Of a DNA stretch of 51,020 nt, positions 36,409 to 45,416 are shown one piece after another; the first letter of the stretch is position 1; each line of letters opens with the position of its first letter. This stretch comes from Verrucomicrobiota bacterium (GTDB lineage Bacteria; Chlamydiota; Chlamydiia; Chlamydiales; Rhabdochlamydiaceae): the NCBI GenBank assembly GCA_018239665.1, contig JAFEGV010000009.1:1-51020 (forward strand), given 5' to 3'. The notes beneath the pieces are model-generated. The model was not told where the DNA came from and made no database searches. It saw nothing but the letters and a program-made list of their open reading frames with translations. The position numbers and the translations under genes were made by a program.

Positions 36409-37164
36409 ATGAGTATTCATGGAAAAGTAGGAATCGTTACAGGCGGAGCCTCAGGGATAGGAAAAGAAATGACGACCTATTTGGCAGCGCAAGGTTGCAA
36501 GGTTGTCATTATGGATGTTCAAAAAGAGTCCGGATCCCGCTTGGCCCAGGATTTGACCGATCAAGGGCATGATGTGATCTTCTTGGAAGCCGATGTGTCC
36601 AAGGAAGAGGACCACATTCGTGTCATGAAAGAGCTGGTCAGCCGCCATGGAAAGATCGATTTTGCCTGCAACAATGCAGGAATCGAACAGAAGCCTACAT
36701 CTTTGATCGATTTAGACGCTTCGACTTTTGACCGATTGATGCAGATCAATTTGAAAGGTGTATGGTTGGGAATGAAGCATCAGATACGACAGATGCTGAA
36801 GCACAAGAAAGGCTGCATCGTCAACACCGCTTCGATTGCCGGGATCAATGCAGTAAAGGACCTGGGCGGCTATAACGCCGTCAAAGCAGGCGTGATCATG
36901 TTGACCCGGACGGCCGCTTTGGAATATGCCCCCGAAGGGATTCGGGTCAATAGCATTTCCCCAGGGCTTATTGAAACGGAAATGGCGGTCAGGATGAAAG
37001 GAGAACACCCCGATTATTATCAAAAGAACTTTGTCGATGTGATCCCAATGAAACGGCCGGGATATCCGATCGAGATCGCCAAAGCGGTTGCTTTCCTCTG
37101 TTCCGATGGGGTCGATTTTATGACGGGGCACAATCTTGTGGTCGATGGAGGCTGGTGCGCCTAA
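36409..37164 (+). CDS. Short-chain dehydrogenase/reductase
   Basis: 251 residues, classical SDR. The cofactor motif is TGGASGIG, with an Asp in VVIMDVQ favouring NAD(H). NNAG, the catalytic Ser in NTASIAG and YNAVK are also present, as is the C-terminal FLCSDGVDFMTGHNLVVDGG. It acts on an unidentified alcohol or ketone in the cytosol. It follows the Ppx-like gene by 27 bp and may share its transcript; the next gene has its own promoter. Confidence 0.93.
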   Translation: MSIHGKVGIVTGGASGIGKEMTTYLAAQGCKVVIMDVQKESGSRLAQDLTDQGHDVIFLEADVSKEEDHIRVMKELVSRHGKIDFACNNAGIEQKPTSLIDLDASTFDRLMQINLKGVWLGMKHQIRQMLKHKKGCIVNTASIAGINAVKDLGGYNAVKAGVIMLTRTAALEYAPEGIRVNSISPGLIETEMAVRMKGEHPDYYQKNFVDVIPMKRPGYPIEIAKAVAFLCSDGVDFMTGHNLVVDGGWCA

Positions 37165-37192
37165 CAAACACAGTGAGCGCCATGCAGGCTGA

Positions 37193-37222
37193 TTGACAGC
37201 TAATCTCTAATTTTTTTATAAA
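37193..37222 (+). promoter_or_regulatory. Sigma70-type promoter for the cupin-MhqO-MhqD-like operon
   Basis: A perfect TTGACA (37193-37198), an 18-nt spacer and TATAAA (37217-37222) lie about 35 bp before the cupin ATG. Confidence 0.75.
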
Positions 37223-37255
37223 GTGGTTCGCATTTTCATCAGGACTTAAAGAAAA

Positions 37256-37603
37256 ATGCATTATACGCGCATCTACAGTGATCTCCATGGAGACAGCCGA
37301 TTTGAGGATGTCGAAATCTCATTAAGCGATAAGGGCTTGGTGGGCAAGCTTTCTGAAATCCACCCCGCTAAATGTGTCCAGTTCAGAGAAAACAAAGCTG
37401 ATTACCATTGGGACTTCCATACGGCGCCCGACAGGCAGTTCGTGATTCTATTGGATGGTGAAATTGAGATAACGACCAGCCTGGGTGAAGTCAGGAATTT
37501 TAAAGGGGGGGATATTCTTTTAGTTGAAGACGTTTCCGGAAAAGGTCATAAGACAAGAAATATCAAACAACAACTCCGCAGATCAATTTTTATCAAATTA
37601 TGA
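37256..37603 (+). CDS. Small single-domain cupin protein
   Basis: 115 residues. A compact cupin barrel: WDFHTAPDRQFVILLDGEIEI carries the first motif's His and Asp/Gln positions, and FKGGDILLVED the second. Metal binding is less certain because the G-x5-H-x-H pattern is weak. It overlaps the VOC dioxygenase gene by 4 bp (ATGA), so a role as a sensor or accessory enzyme in the same electrophile/aromatic response is likely. It follows a good promoter. Confidence 0.83.
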   Translation: MHYTRIYSDLHGDSRFEDVEISLSDKGLVGKLSEIHPAKCVQFRENKADYHWDFHTAPDRQFVILLDGEIEITTSLGEVRNFKGGDILLVEDVSGKGHKTRNIKQQLRRSIFIKL

Positions 37604-38553
37604 AAAAGCTGGTTACAGGACTTCATCACATTACAGCCTTGGCGTCCGGCGCCCAAAATAATATCGACTTTTATGCAGGCATCCTGGGCTTAAGGCTGGT
37701 CAAGAAGACGATCAACTTTGATGCCCCCGACGTCTATCATTTGTATTATGGCAATGAAAAGGGATCTCCCGGAACAATCATGACTTTTTTCCCATTTCCT
37801 GGGATTCCGCAGGGAAGAAAGGGGAAAGGGCAGCTGACGGTCACTTCGTTTTCTATCCCTGAAAACGCCATGGACTACTGGTTGAAACGGCTGGACAAGT
37901 TTAGCGTTTCTTACGAAGGGCCTCAGCAGCGTTTTGATGAACTGTTCATTTATTTCGAAGACCGCGACGGATTAGGTTTGGAACTGGTTGCTAATCGTCA
38001 CGATGCAAGGCCGAGATTTTCTTACGGGAACATTCCCCTAGAGTTTGCCATCAAAGGATTTTATGGCATGACGCTTTCTGAGGAGTGTTATGAAAGGACA
38101 GCCGGCCTATTGGTTGGGCAATTGGACCATACGTTAATTGCCGAAAAGGGGAACCGTTTTCGCTATTCGGCCAGCGGCAAGCCGGGAGACTTTGTCGATG
38201 TGATTTGCAATCCCGAGTCATTAAAAGGACTGGCCGGATATGGGACCATTCATCACGTCGCCTTTGCTACAGCCAATGATGCGGCCCAGTTGGAAGCGCG
38301 TGAAAAACTCTTAAAGTTTGGCCTGAATGTGACTCCAGTCCTCGATAGGCAATACTTTCATTCGATCTATTTTAGAGAACCAGGGGGCGTGCTTTTTGAG
38401 ATAGCAACGATTCCCCCGGGCTTTAGCGTTGATGAGCCTCTTGAGCATCTTGGCGAATCGCTTAAATTGTCTCCTTGGGAAGAATCACACAGAGCGCTCA
38501 TCGAAAAGAAACTCTCTCCCGTTCAATTCGATGTCAAGAGGTATGGAGATTGA
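37600..38553 (+). CDS. VOC-family ring-cleaving dioxygenase, MhqO/MhqA-like
   Basis: 317 residues, the size of MhqO-type two-module glyoxalase-fold enzymes. The start LHHITALASGAQNNIDFYAGILGLRLVKKT is the family hallmark, with metal ligand His in LHHIT. HHVAFAT in the second module supplies another His, and the Glu in GVLFEIAT completes the 2-His-1-Glu site. Such enzymes open hydroquinone or catechol rings and are induced by quinone stress in Bacillus. It lies between cupin and MhqD-like genes, overlapping both. Confidence 0.9.
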   Translation: MKKLVTGLHHITALASGAQNNIDFYAGILGLRLVKKTINFDAPDVYHLYYGNEKGSPGTIMTFFPFPGIPQGRKGKGQLTVTSFSIPENAMDYWLKRLDKFSVSYEGPQQRFDELFIYFEDRDGLGLELVANRHDARPRFSYGNIPLEFAIKGFYGMTLSEECYERTAGLLVGQLDHTLIAEKGNRFRYSASGKPGDFVDVICNPESLKGLAGYGTIHHVAFATANDAAQLEAREKLLKFGLNVTPVLDRQYFHSIYFREPGGVLFEIATIPPGFSVDEPLEHLGESLKLSPWEESHRALIEKKLSPVQFDVKRYGD

Positions 38554-39170
38554 AGGCGATTTCAAAAGTACTGCATCAAGGCCCCTCAATTAACACAGCA
38601 AAAAAAGCATTGATTTTGCTTCATGGACGCGGGGGAACCGCTGACAATATGCTAAGCCTGGCGGATAGGCTTTGCAATAGTGATTTTTATATAGCGGTCC
38701 CTCAGGCGGTCCATAACACTTGGTATCCTTACAGCTTTATGGAAGAAGAGGAACGGAACGAGCCATATCTTTCCGCATCGGTCAATGGGATCAATGAACT
38801 GATTGCTCAAATCGCGCAATATATCCCCAAACAGAACATTTTCATTGCAGGTTTCTCGCAAGGAGCTTGCTTAGCTCTAGAAGTATCGGCAAGATTTGCG
38901 ACAAAATATGGCGGGATCGTCGCTTTTACGGGAGGGCTTATCGGTAGCAAGATCGACGAAGGAAAATATCGAGGAGATTTCCAATCCACAAAAGTGTTTA
39001 TCAGCAACGGAGACCAAGATCCTCATATCCCATTGGCAAGATCGGAGCAATCTAAAGAATTGATCGAGAAACGAGGAGGCGACGTCACTTTAAAAGTATA
39101 TCCTGGAAGGCCCCATACCATCACCGAAGATGAATTGAAATTTGCGAGGGAAAGTATCTTTTCTCTCTAA
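38550..39170 (+). CDS. Phospholipase/carboxylesterase-type alpha/beta hydrolase, MhqD-like
   Basis: TTG 38550 (overlapping the previous stop as TTGA, with AGAGG 9 nt upstream) gives 206 residues, the same as MhqD; the longer frame has no support. Oxyanion region LILLHGRGGTADNM, nucleophile Ser103 in GFSQGA, Asp157 in GDQDPHIP and His189 in RPHTI form the triad. Bacterial MhqD and MhqO occur together in quinone and electrophile detoxification operons, which supports the same role here. Cytosolic esterase. Confidence 0.9.
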   Translation: MKAISKVLHQGPSINTAKKALILLHGRGGTADNMLSLADRLCNSDFYIAVPQAVHNTWYPYSFMEEEERNEPYLSASVNGINELIAQIAQYIPKQNIFIAGFSQGACLALEVSARFATKYGGIVAFTGGLIGSKIDEGKYRGDFQSTKVFISNGDQDPHIPLARSEQSKELIEKRGGDVTLKVYPGRPHTITEDELKFARESIFSL

Positions 39171-39203
39171 TCGTTCTTTTTCGGCTCCGGCCAATAATGC
39201 CTG

Positions 39204-40166
39204 TCAGAGCCTGCCCTTAAGCCATTGTTTTTGTTGGGAGATCTTCTCCAAAGCGTCCTTGTGGAAGGTGTTCAGCTTTTCATGATACTCGATCCAAAAG
39301 AAGAGCCTCAGGCAGGCAAAATCGACAAACTTCGGGATCAGGCTTATTTCTTTTTCATCGATCGGGAGGACCGTCCGATATCCCTCCAGAAGTATCTTTT
39401 GCCACACCTCCTCATCCTGGTGCTTGGCCGTATGGCCAAACCTTCCCGCCATCGAAAAGATCACGATGGCAAGGTCGAATGCAAACCAATGGTAGCAGCT
39501 GTCATCGAAGTCGATCACGCTGATCGTGCTGTCGTCGCCAATGAAGAGGTTGAGCGCGCCGAGGTCGGCATGGACAAGTCCATAGTTTTCCAAACTGCGG
39601 TCGAGCTGTTTCATCCAAGAAACGGCATCTTCCAGCCGCTTTCGAAGCGCAGACTGGTTCGAAGAGGCCGCAGCTGTCAGAGCATGACGAAGCCCCCGCT
39701 CCTCATACCATTCTTCCCGCTTGGCCCCTTGATGGGCCGCTTCGTAGCATTGGCTTGCCAAGTGCATTTTGCCGATCAAGGCCCCGAGAGTTTTTAAAAA
39801 CTTCGGATCGGAAGCGATCTCTTTGCTCGGATGGACGCCGACAATTTCTGAAAAGACGACCGCCTCATAATGGTAAGAGCCTTCGGTGAGCGATAAAATT
39901 CGATTTCCATTTTTGTCCGGCAGCAGTCGAGGCACGTTTAAGCCGCATGTGGCAAGGTGTCCGATCCAGTTCAACTCGGCCTCGATCTCCGCCCGGGTCC
40001 TTCTCAGCGGCGTCGTGAGCCGCAGAAAAACCTTTCCTTTATCCGTTTCGCAGGCATAGACGATATTTTCCATTTTGCGGACAAATGTGAAATTGCGCAG
40101 TCCCCATGCTTCGGCACATCGGTTCAAGAGGGACTGGCTCGGTAATTGTTCAATAGGGGAATGCAT
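39204..40166 (-). CDS. Aminoglycoside-phosphotransferase-fold kinase (APH family)
   Basis: ATG 40166 is preferred over TTG 40187; 320 residues. Kinase motifs: VHADLGALNLFI (catalytic Asp and Asn) and ISVIDFDD (Mg-binding DFG equivalent). The N-lobe has VFLRLT with the ATP-binding position usually Lys occupied by Arg. The order resembles homoserine/choline kinase-like and SrkA-like enzymes. The residue H.W.AFDLAI after the DFD motif is typical of these. Small-molecule or Ser/Thr protein kinase; substrate unknown. Convergent with the MhqD-like gene. Confidence 0.85.
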   Translation of the reverse strand: MHSPIEQLPSQSLLNRCAEAWGLRNFTFVRKMENIVYACETDKGKVFLRLTTPLRRTRAEIEAELNWIGHLATCGLNVPRLLPDKNGNRILSLTEGSYHYEAVVFSEIVGVHPSKEIASDPKFLKTLGALIGKMHLASQCYEAAHQGAKREEWYEERGLRHALTAAASSNQSALRKRLEDAVSWMKQLDRSLENYGLVHADLGALNLFIGDDSTISVIDFDDSCYHWFAFDLAIVIFSMAGRFGHTAKHQDEEVWQKILLEGYRTVLPIDEKEISLIPKFVDFACLRLFFWIEYHEKLNTFHKDALEKISQQKQWLKGRL

Positions 40167-40245
40167 AGCTGGCACACTTGATTTCAAGGGTTAACAATAC
40201 GATGTGAAAATATTTTACGAAGATTTGAGCCAGCTTAAGGCAAGT

Positions 40246-41052
40246 TTAAAGCAAATGGCGCAGCTCCGCTTGAAACAAAGCAAACGTTAAAAAGGAGTCC
40301 CGGAGGGGGACTTGCCTCTTTTTGCCGCCGATGGATACTTCCATAAAGCCCTTGAGAAGGCCTTCCTTCAACTCCTCTTTCGTAAAAGAGATCACATCGG
40401 CAATGGCCTCTGAATAATCGGGATTGGATTTTTCTCTTCGGGTAATTTTTCCAATGAAAACCGGGACCACCGAAGAGAGGACGCCTGAGTCGGGAGCTAC
40501 CTCTCCTAACAAGGTAAGGGTGGAAGGAATCATCCCTGTTTCTTCCTTTACCTCGCGAAGCGCTGCTTGTTTGATTGTCTCTTCAGGTTGGATGGCTCCT
40601 CGCGGAAGTTCGAGCTCCCAAGAGCGGGTTGCATGCCGGTAATTGAGGTTCAACACGATCTGGCCCGATGGTAAAATAGGCAGAACGGCGATGCCGGGAT
40701 AGCCGCTTTTGAGCGCGCTTTTCCAGATGAGGCGGTCGTATGTACCGGGAACCCCTTTGGGAAAGTAGACAGCGTCGCGGAGCCAGACCCAATACTGGTC
40801 TTCGCCGACAACGCCTATCCTGCTGAACTTCTTGGCGTCTTCTGCTGAAAAGCCTTTTTGCAGCAGCCGGTCCTCCTGCACTTTTTGGACCTTGGAAATT
40901 TCTGACGGCTCGACGACAACCTCGATCTCTCCATCTCGATAGTTCCCATTAGGCTGTCCAAGCTGCTTCAAAAATGAAAAGTATTCTTCAAGAGGTTGGT
41001 CTGCAAAGGTCCCTTGGAAATACAATAAGCTCAATAGAAGGAATTTTTTCAT
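40246..41052 (-). CDS. Exported Nudix hydrolase, copy 2, with N-terminal extension
   Basis: 268 residues. Signal peptide MKKFLLLSLLYFQGTFA, an extra ~100-residue N-terminal region, then a complete Nudix box: Gly152-x5-Glu158-x7-Arg166-Glu167-x2-Glu170-Glu171-x-Gly173. The strand before it, WELELPRGAIQPEE, resembles ADP-sugar pyrophosphatase-like Nudix enzymes (E-L-P-R/A-G). It is unrelated in detail to the shorter exported Nudix at 33957. Role outside the cytosol is unknown. Confidence 0.87.
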   Translation of the reverse strand: MKKFLLLSLLYFQGTFADQPLEEYFSFLKQLGQPNGNYRDGEIEVVVEPSEISKVQKVQEDRLLQKGFSAEDAKKFSRIGVVGEDQYWVWLRDAVYFPKGVPGTYDRLIWKSALKSGYPGIAVLPILPSGQIVLNLNYRHATRSWELELPRGAIQPEETIKQAALREVKEETGMIPSTLTLLGEVAPDSGVLSSVVPVFIGKITRREKSNPDYSEAIADVISFTKEELKEGLLKGFMEVSIGGKKRQVPLRDSFLTFALFQAELRHLL

Positions 41053-41317
41053 GGGATCGGCCTGTTAATGGTGATCGGAGATTTTTAAAGCAAGTCAGGA
41101 CTTTGATAAGGGAAAAATATACTCTTCCGCACTCAATCGTTCAAGCGATTCTTCTTAATGATCGCGTATTAGCAAATAGAATAGCCGCCTATTAAGAATG
41201 TCGGTAGACATAAAGAACCATTTTGCAATCCACTCAACTTAAGATAATTGCAGAAACAATCGCCAAACTTTCAGCAATCGTATATAGGAAGGGTAATGGA
41301 TCTAAAAAAAGCGTCTG

Positions 41318-41842
41318 ATGAAAAAGAGAGAAAAGACCATTTACACGATCGGCCATTCGAACCGGCCTCTAGAAGATTTGGTGAGCTTGCTTCAGGCCCA
41401 CCAGATCGGAACGGTGATCGATATCCGATCGATCCCGAGGTCTCGGCATAACCCTCAATTTAATAAAGATAAACTGAAGCGGAGCCTGAAAAAGGAAAAG
41501 ATCCGCTACGTCCACATTGAAAAACTTGGCGGGTTGCGCCATCCAAAGAAAAATTCATTAAATACCGGCTGGGAAAATGCTTCGTTCCGAGGTTTTGCAG
41601 ACTATATGCAAACAGCCGATTTTAGAGAGGGCATTAAGGAGTTGATCGAACTTGCCAAGGCCGGCAGGTGCGCTCTGATGTGTGCGGAAGCAGTCCCGTG
41701 GCGCTGCCATCGGTCCCTGGTCGCAGATGCGCTTACAGTGAAAAAGTGGGAAGTGCGCCATATCCAAAGCAGAAAAACTGCGAAAAAGCACGAATTGACC
41801 GCTTTTCTCCGGATTAAGGGGAGGCGGTTGATTTACGCATAA
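41318..41842 (+). CDS. DUF488 family protein
   Basis: 174 residues. Family landmarks: TIYTIGHSNRPLEDLVSLL, VIDIRSIPRSRHNPQF, and CAEAVPWRCHRSLVAD, with the cysteine pair typical of DUF488. The function of the family is not established. The start is uncertain: ATG 41318 has no ribosome binding site, while AGGAAGGG precedes an ATG at 41296 in another frame, separated from this frame by a run of seven A (41304-41310). Confidence 0.87.
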   Translation: MKKREKTIYTIGHSNRPLEDLVSLLQAHQIGTVIDIRSIPRSRHNPQFNKDKLKRSLKKEKIRYVHIEKLGGLRHPKKNSLNTGWENASFRGFADYMQTADFREGIKELIELAKAGRCALMCAEAVPWRCHRSLVADALTVKKWEVRHIQSRKTAKKHELTAFLRIKGRRLIYA

Positions 41843-41943
41843 GAAGAAGAGGACCATTGCCTCTGTGCGCAAACTTGATGCGAAGATCAGAGGTTTTAGC
41901 TGTCTTAAGTTGGATCAAAGCATTCTGCTGTCTCAATTGCGAC

Positions 41944-44250
41944 CTACGATCGATCTGCTGCCTGTTTTGCCATCTTCGATGAGCCTCCTTTGGATAAGAA
42001 GGTCACTAAAATCGCATAGACGATGGGGATTACGCCAACGATAATAAAGGTCATATCCCCAATCATGCGGATCCATTCAAGCGTATGATAGGTGCCGCTC
42101 ATCAAAAAAGCTTGCTCCCTTGCATGCCAATAACCATTTTGCATCGCATCCCACAATTGGAGTATTCCGGCTGGGAACAGATCGAGGGCGACCATGAGGG
42201 CCATTCCAATATTCAGTCCCCAAAAGCCCATTTTGATCGCAGATCTTGTCCGATTCCATAATGCTTCATCCTGCATTGCGCGCATGCAAAACATCGTGAT
42301 CCCAAGCGCCAGCATCCCAAAGACACCGAACATGGCGGCATGCCCATGGTTGGGGGTTAAGCTTGTGCCCACTTCAAAGTAGGAAATGATGGGAAGATTG
42401 ATGAGAAACCCAAATATTCCAGCTCCAACAAAATTCCATATGCCCACTGAAATCAAAAAGAAGACCGTCCACTTTTGTTTTTCTGCTAAATAGTGGCCGC
42501 ATTTTTCACACTTGGACTGCGACACACGAATGAAATCCCGCGCTTCCATGGTTAAAAGCGTCAAAGGGACGACCTCCATGGCTGAAAAGCAAGCGGCAAG
42601 GGCCATGTTGACGTTAGTTTGTCCCGTAAAATACCAATGATGTCCAGTTCCGACAATGCCGCCGAGCAGGTATAAAATGGCATCTAAATAAATGATCCGA
42701 AGAGCGGTGATGGTCCTGATGATCCCCATTTGCACGGCGATGACTGCGACGAGGACTGTTGAAAAAACTTCAAAGAACCCTTCCACCCATAAATGGATAA
42801 TCCAAAATCTCCAATTGTCAATGAGGGTAAAATGCGTTTCGTGGTTATAGAAGACGGCAGGAATATAAAAAATAGGGATAGTCGCAGCTGTGATAAAAAA
42901 TAAAAGAGAAAGCTCACGCCTTGCCGGCATCTGAAAAGCGGGTTTCAAACTTTTAAACAGAAGAAAGAGCCAAAACATGAAACCCGCGATAAGCAAATAC
43001 TGCCAAAAACGCCCCAAATCCAGGTACTCGGAACCTTGGTTGCCCAGCCAAAACCATAGTTCGCCTTGGAAGAAGTTTTTACTGCTTAAATATTCGCCGG
43101 TAAGACTTCCGGCAACGACGATCAATAGAGCGAAAAAAAGAAGATTGACGGACATTTTTTGCGATTTGGGCTCTTTTTGAGATAGCAGCGGAGCGATGAA
43201 TAGACCTCCTGCAACCCAAGCTGTTGCCACCCAAAAGATGGCCAACTGAAGGTGCCATGTCCGCAGAAGATTAAAAGGAAGGTATTCCAAAAGAGGGAGT
43301 CCGTAGAAACTCGATTCGACGCGATAATGGGCCAAAGCTCCGCCGGCCAAGGTCTGCAAAAGAAAAAGCAAGGAAACTACGACAAAGTATTTTCCGACGG
43401 CTTTTTGGCTGTTCGTCAAAGGGGGCAAAGTCAAATGGGTCTCGCAAATATGCCGCCGTTTGACGCTTCCTCCCCAGCCCAGCCCAAACTTGCTAACGAT
43501 AAAAAGCACAAGACCGGTCGCTCCAATGATAAAAACCAAGCTCACAGCGCTCCAAAGATAAGCGTCTGCACTTGGAAGGTTGCCGGCCAAAGGATCGTAC
43601 GGGAAGTTGTTCGTATAGGTGAAATCTTTGCCGGGGCGGTTTGTGACAGCGGCCCATGCCGACCAGGCAAAGAAAGAGGTCAGCGCATTTAAATCCTTCT
43701 GATCAGAAATGTAATTTTTTGGCAGGCCGGGCGCTTCTCCCGATGTGAAGTAGTTGCTCCAATAGGAAAGGCTTTGTTCATAAGCGCTCGCTTCTTCAAC
43801 CGAGAATGTCAAGTTGTCGGATTCAGGATCATAAGCATTGTGCTTTAATGTTTTAGAAACTTCCTCAGAAATGGAACCTTGTTCGAATTCTTGAAGTTCG
43901 TCATAGGGCTTGCCATAAATTTTGTGTGAGAGGAGCTGTTGCATGGCAAGGGTTTGCTCATGAAGATGGGACGCGCTATAATCGGGCCCCAAATAAGCTC
44001 CATGCCCCCATAAGGTCCCATGTTCCATGAGGTTGTTCTTTAGAAAGACCTCTTGCCCTTTCATAATGTCTTCTTTGGTAAACAGGACTTTTCCCGAAGG
44101 GTCTACTACCTGTTTTGGAATAGGAGGCGTGTTATCATAAGCTAGGCTTGTCACAAATCCTAAAAGGCAAAAGCCCACGATCATCACAGAAAACGTGATG
44201 ACCCGCCAAATAGGGGAGAGTTTTTCATTGGGTTGAAGATCAAAAGACAT
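41944..44250 (-). CDS. norB: Quinol-dependent nitric oxide reductase (qNor)
   Basis: 768 residues, normal length for qNor, which fuses a NorC-like domain to the catalytic NorB subunit. The N-terminal region (MKGQEVFLKNNLMEHGTLWGHGAYLGPDYS, about residues 63-92) is the qNor-specific hydrophilic domain. The catalytic part has about 12-14 membrane helices and heme/FeB histidines in HLWVEGFFEVF, GTGHHWYFTG and NHGHAAMFGVFG. It reduces NO to N2O with quinol electrons in the inner membrane, so it protects against host or environmental NO. It is divergent from alkA. No NsrR-type operator could be recognised. Confidence 0.97.
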   Translation of the reverse strand: MSFDLQPNEKLSPIWRVITFSVMIVGFCLLGFVTSLAYDNTPPIPKQVVDPSGKVLFTKEDIMKGQEVFLKNNLMEHGTLWGHGAYLGPDYSASHLHEQTLAMQQLLSHKIYGKPYDELQEFEQGSISEEVSKTLKHNAYDPESDNLTFSVEEASAYEQSLSYWSNYFTSGEAPGLPKNYISDQKDLNALTSFFAWSAWAAVTNRPGKDFTYTNNFPYDPLAGNLPSADAYLWSAVSLVFIIGATGLVLFIVSKFGLGWGGSVKRRHICETHLTLPPLTNSQKAVGKYFVVVSLLFLLQTLAGGALAHYRVESSFYGLPLLEYLPFNLLRTWHLQLAIFWVATAWVAGGLFIAPLLSQKEPKSQKMSVNLLFFALLIVVAGSLTGEYLSSKNFFQGELWFWLGNQGSEYLDLGRFWQYLLIAGFMFWLFLLFKSLKPAFQMPARRELSLLFFITAATIPIFYIPAVFYNHETHFTLIDNWRFWIIHLWVEGFFEVFSTVLVAVIAVQMGIIRTITALRIIYLDAILYLLGGIVGTGHHWYFTGQTNVNMALAACFSAMEVVPLTLLTMEARDFIRVSQSKCEKCGHYLAEKQKWTVFFLISVGIWNFVGAGIFGFLINLPIISYFEVGTSLTPNHGHAAMFGVFGMLALGITMFCMRAMQDEALWNRTRSAIKMGFWGLNIGMALMVALDLFPAGILQLWDAMQNGYWHAREQAFLMSGTYHTLEWIRMIGDMTFIIVGVIPIVYAILVTFLSKGGSSKMAKQAADRS

Positions 44251-44371
44251 TTTGCTCTATCCTATTGGGTTTCTCTCTTTCTTGGAAAAAAATGTTATGA
44301 TACCAAAACAAGTGTTTTAAATTATAAATTTTACTCATTAGAGTCTATTAACAGACTTTCAATAAGGACAT

Positions 44372-45292
44372 ATGTATTCTTTAGCGTTCACACTACCTGC
44401 AATTTCGCCGTTTCGGCTCGATTTGACGGTTTGGGCCCTCAAAAGAAGAAGCAGAAACGTTGTCGATTCGTGGGAGAAAGGCCGCTATGTCCGTGTTTTG
44501 GACATAGAAAACACAGCTGTCAAAGTCGAAGTGGAGCAGAGAGCTGGAAAAAACGAAGTCTTCGTGGTTGCAAAAAGCTATCAGCGCATATCCGGCCTGA
44601 AGGCAAAAATTGCCCAAACGCTAAGTGCAATGTTGGGGCTTCAGGTGAATTTAGCTCCCTTTTACAAAATGGCAAAAAAAAACAGCGCTATCAATGAACT
44701 GGCTACCAAATTTAAAGGCATAAAACCGCCCCGTTTTCCGAATCTTTTTGAAACGTTGGCGAATGCTATCGCATTTCAGCAACTTTCTTTAGAGGCGGGG
44801 TTTTCTCTGATCAATAAACTGGCCATGAAGTACGGAAGATCCTTTAAGGAAAAAGAGGAGGTTTTCTTTTCGTTTCCCGAACCTAATCGAATTGCAAGAT
44901 GCTCGATCAAGGATCTGACGGCCTTAGGCTTCAGCCGGCATAAAAGCGAGGCTCTGATTTTAATCGCTTCCGTTATGGCTAATGCAGATAAAGCTCTAAA
45001 CGAGGAGTTTTTGCAAGGACTTCCTAATGAAGAGGCTGTCCGCTTGCTCTGTTGCTTGAAAGGGATAGGACGCTGGTCAGCCGAGTATACTTTGCTTCGC
45101 GGCCTTGGAAGAATAGAAGTTCTGCCAGGCGATGACGTTGGGCTTCATAGAAGCATCAAACCTCTTTTGAACTTAAGAAAAGATCCTGACTTTGAAAGGA
45201 TTAAGAAAATTGAAAGAGAGTGGCATCCTTATGCTGGAATGATCTACTTCCATCTGCTTTTAAATAAGCTTTTCGATCAGGGGATGATTTAG
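44372..45292 (+). CDS. alkA: DNA-3-methyladenine glycosylase II-like (AlkA, HhH-GPD)
   Basis: 306 residues. The helix-hairpin-helix LKGIGRWSAEYTLLRGLGR is followed by the catalytic Asp in LPGDDVGLHR, with the ANAIAFQQLSLEAG helix upstream. The N-terminal ~100 residues match the AlkA N-domain. It removes alkylated bases in base-excision repair. ATG follows AAGGA. Divergent from the NO reductase, which would fit a shared response to nitrosative and alkylation damage (inference). A strong hairpin lies behind it. Confidence 0.92.
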   Translation: MYSLAFTLPAISPFRLDLTVWALKRRSRNVVDSWEKGRYVRVLDIENTAVKVEVEQRAGKNEVFVVAKSYQRISGLKAKIAQTLSAMLGLQVNLAPFYKMAKKNSAINELATKFKGIKPPRFPNLFETLANAIAFQQLSLEAGFSLINKLAMKYGRSFKEKEEVFFSFPEPNRIARCSIKDLTALGFSRHKSEALILIASVMANADKALNEEFLQGLPNEEAVRLLCCLKGIGRWSAEYTLLRGLGRIEVLPGDDVGLHRSIKPLLNLRKDPDFERIKKIEREWHPYAGMIYFHLLLNKLFDQGMI

Positions 45293-45330
45293 GTCTCTTC
45301 GCAAGTGTGTAATCGCAATGTTGAAGGTTG

Positions 45331-45365
45331 GAAATCATTCCCAGCACTTAGCTGGGAATGATTTC
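45331..45365. terminator. Perfect 15-bp hairpin between convergent genes
   Basis: GAAATCATTCCCAGC pairs exactly with GCTGGGAATGATTTC around loop ACTTA. It lies between alkA and the 45417-47357 gene. No T-run follows on either strand, but its position fits a bidirectional terminator. Confidence 0.65.
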
Positions 45366-45416
45366 ACAAGCCGACAAGTCTTTAGAGAGAACTTCCTCGA
45401 TGAGGCTGTTCCCTAG

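Noticed and set aside
41248-41451. 67-codon frame overlapping DUF488, with a good Shine-Dalgarno sequence
   Set aside because: The product has no family features and lies over DUF488 in another frame; kept only as a possible slippage signal.
44251-44371. NsrR or NnrR operator upstream of the NO reductase
   Set aside because: AT-rich partial dyads are present, but none matches a known operator well enough.
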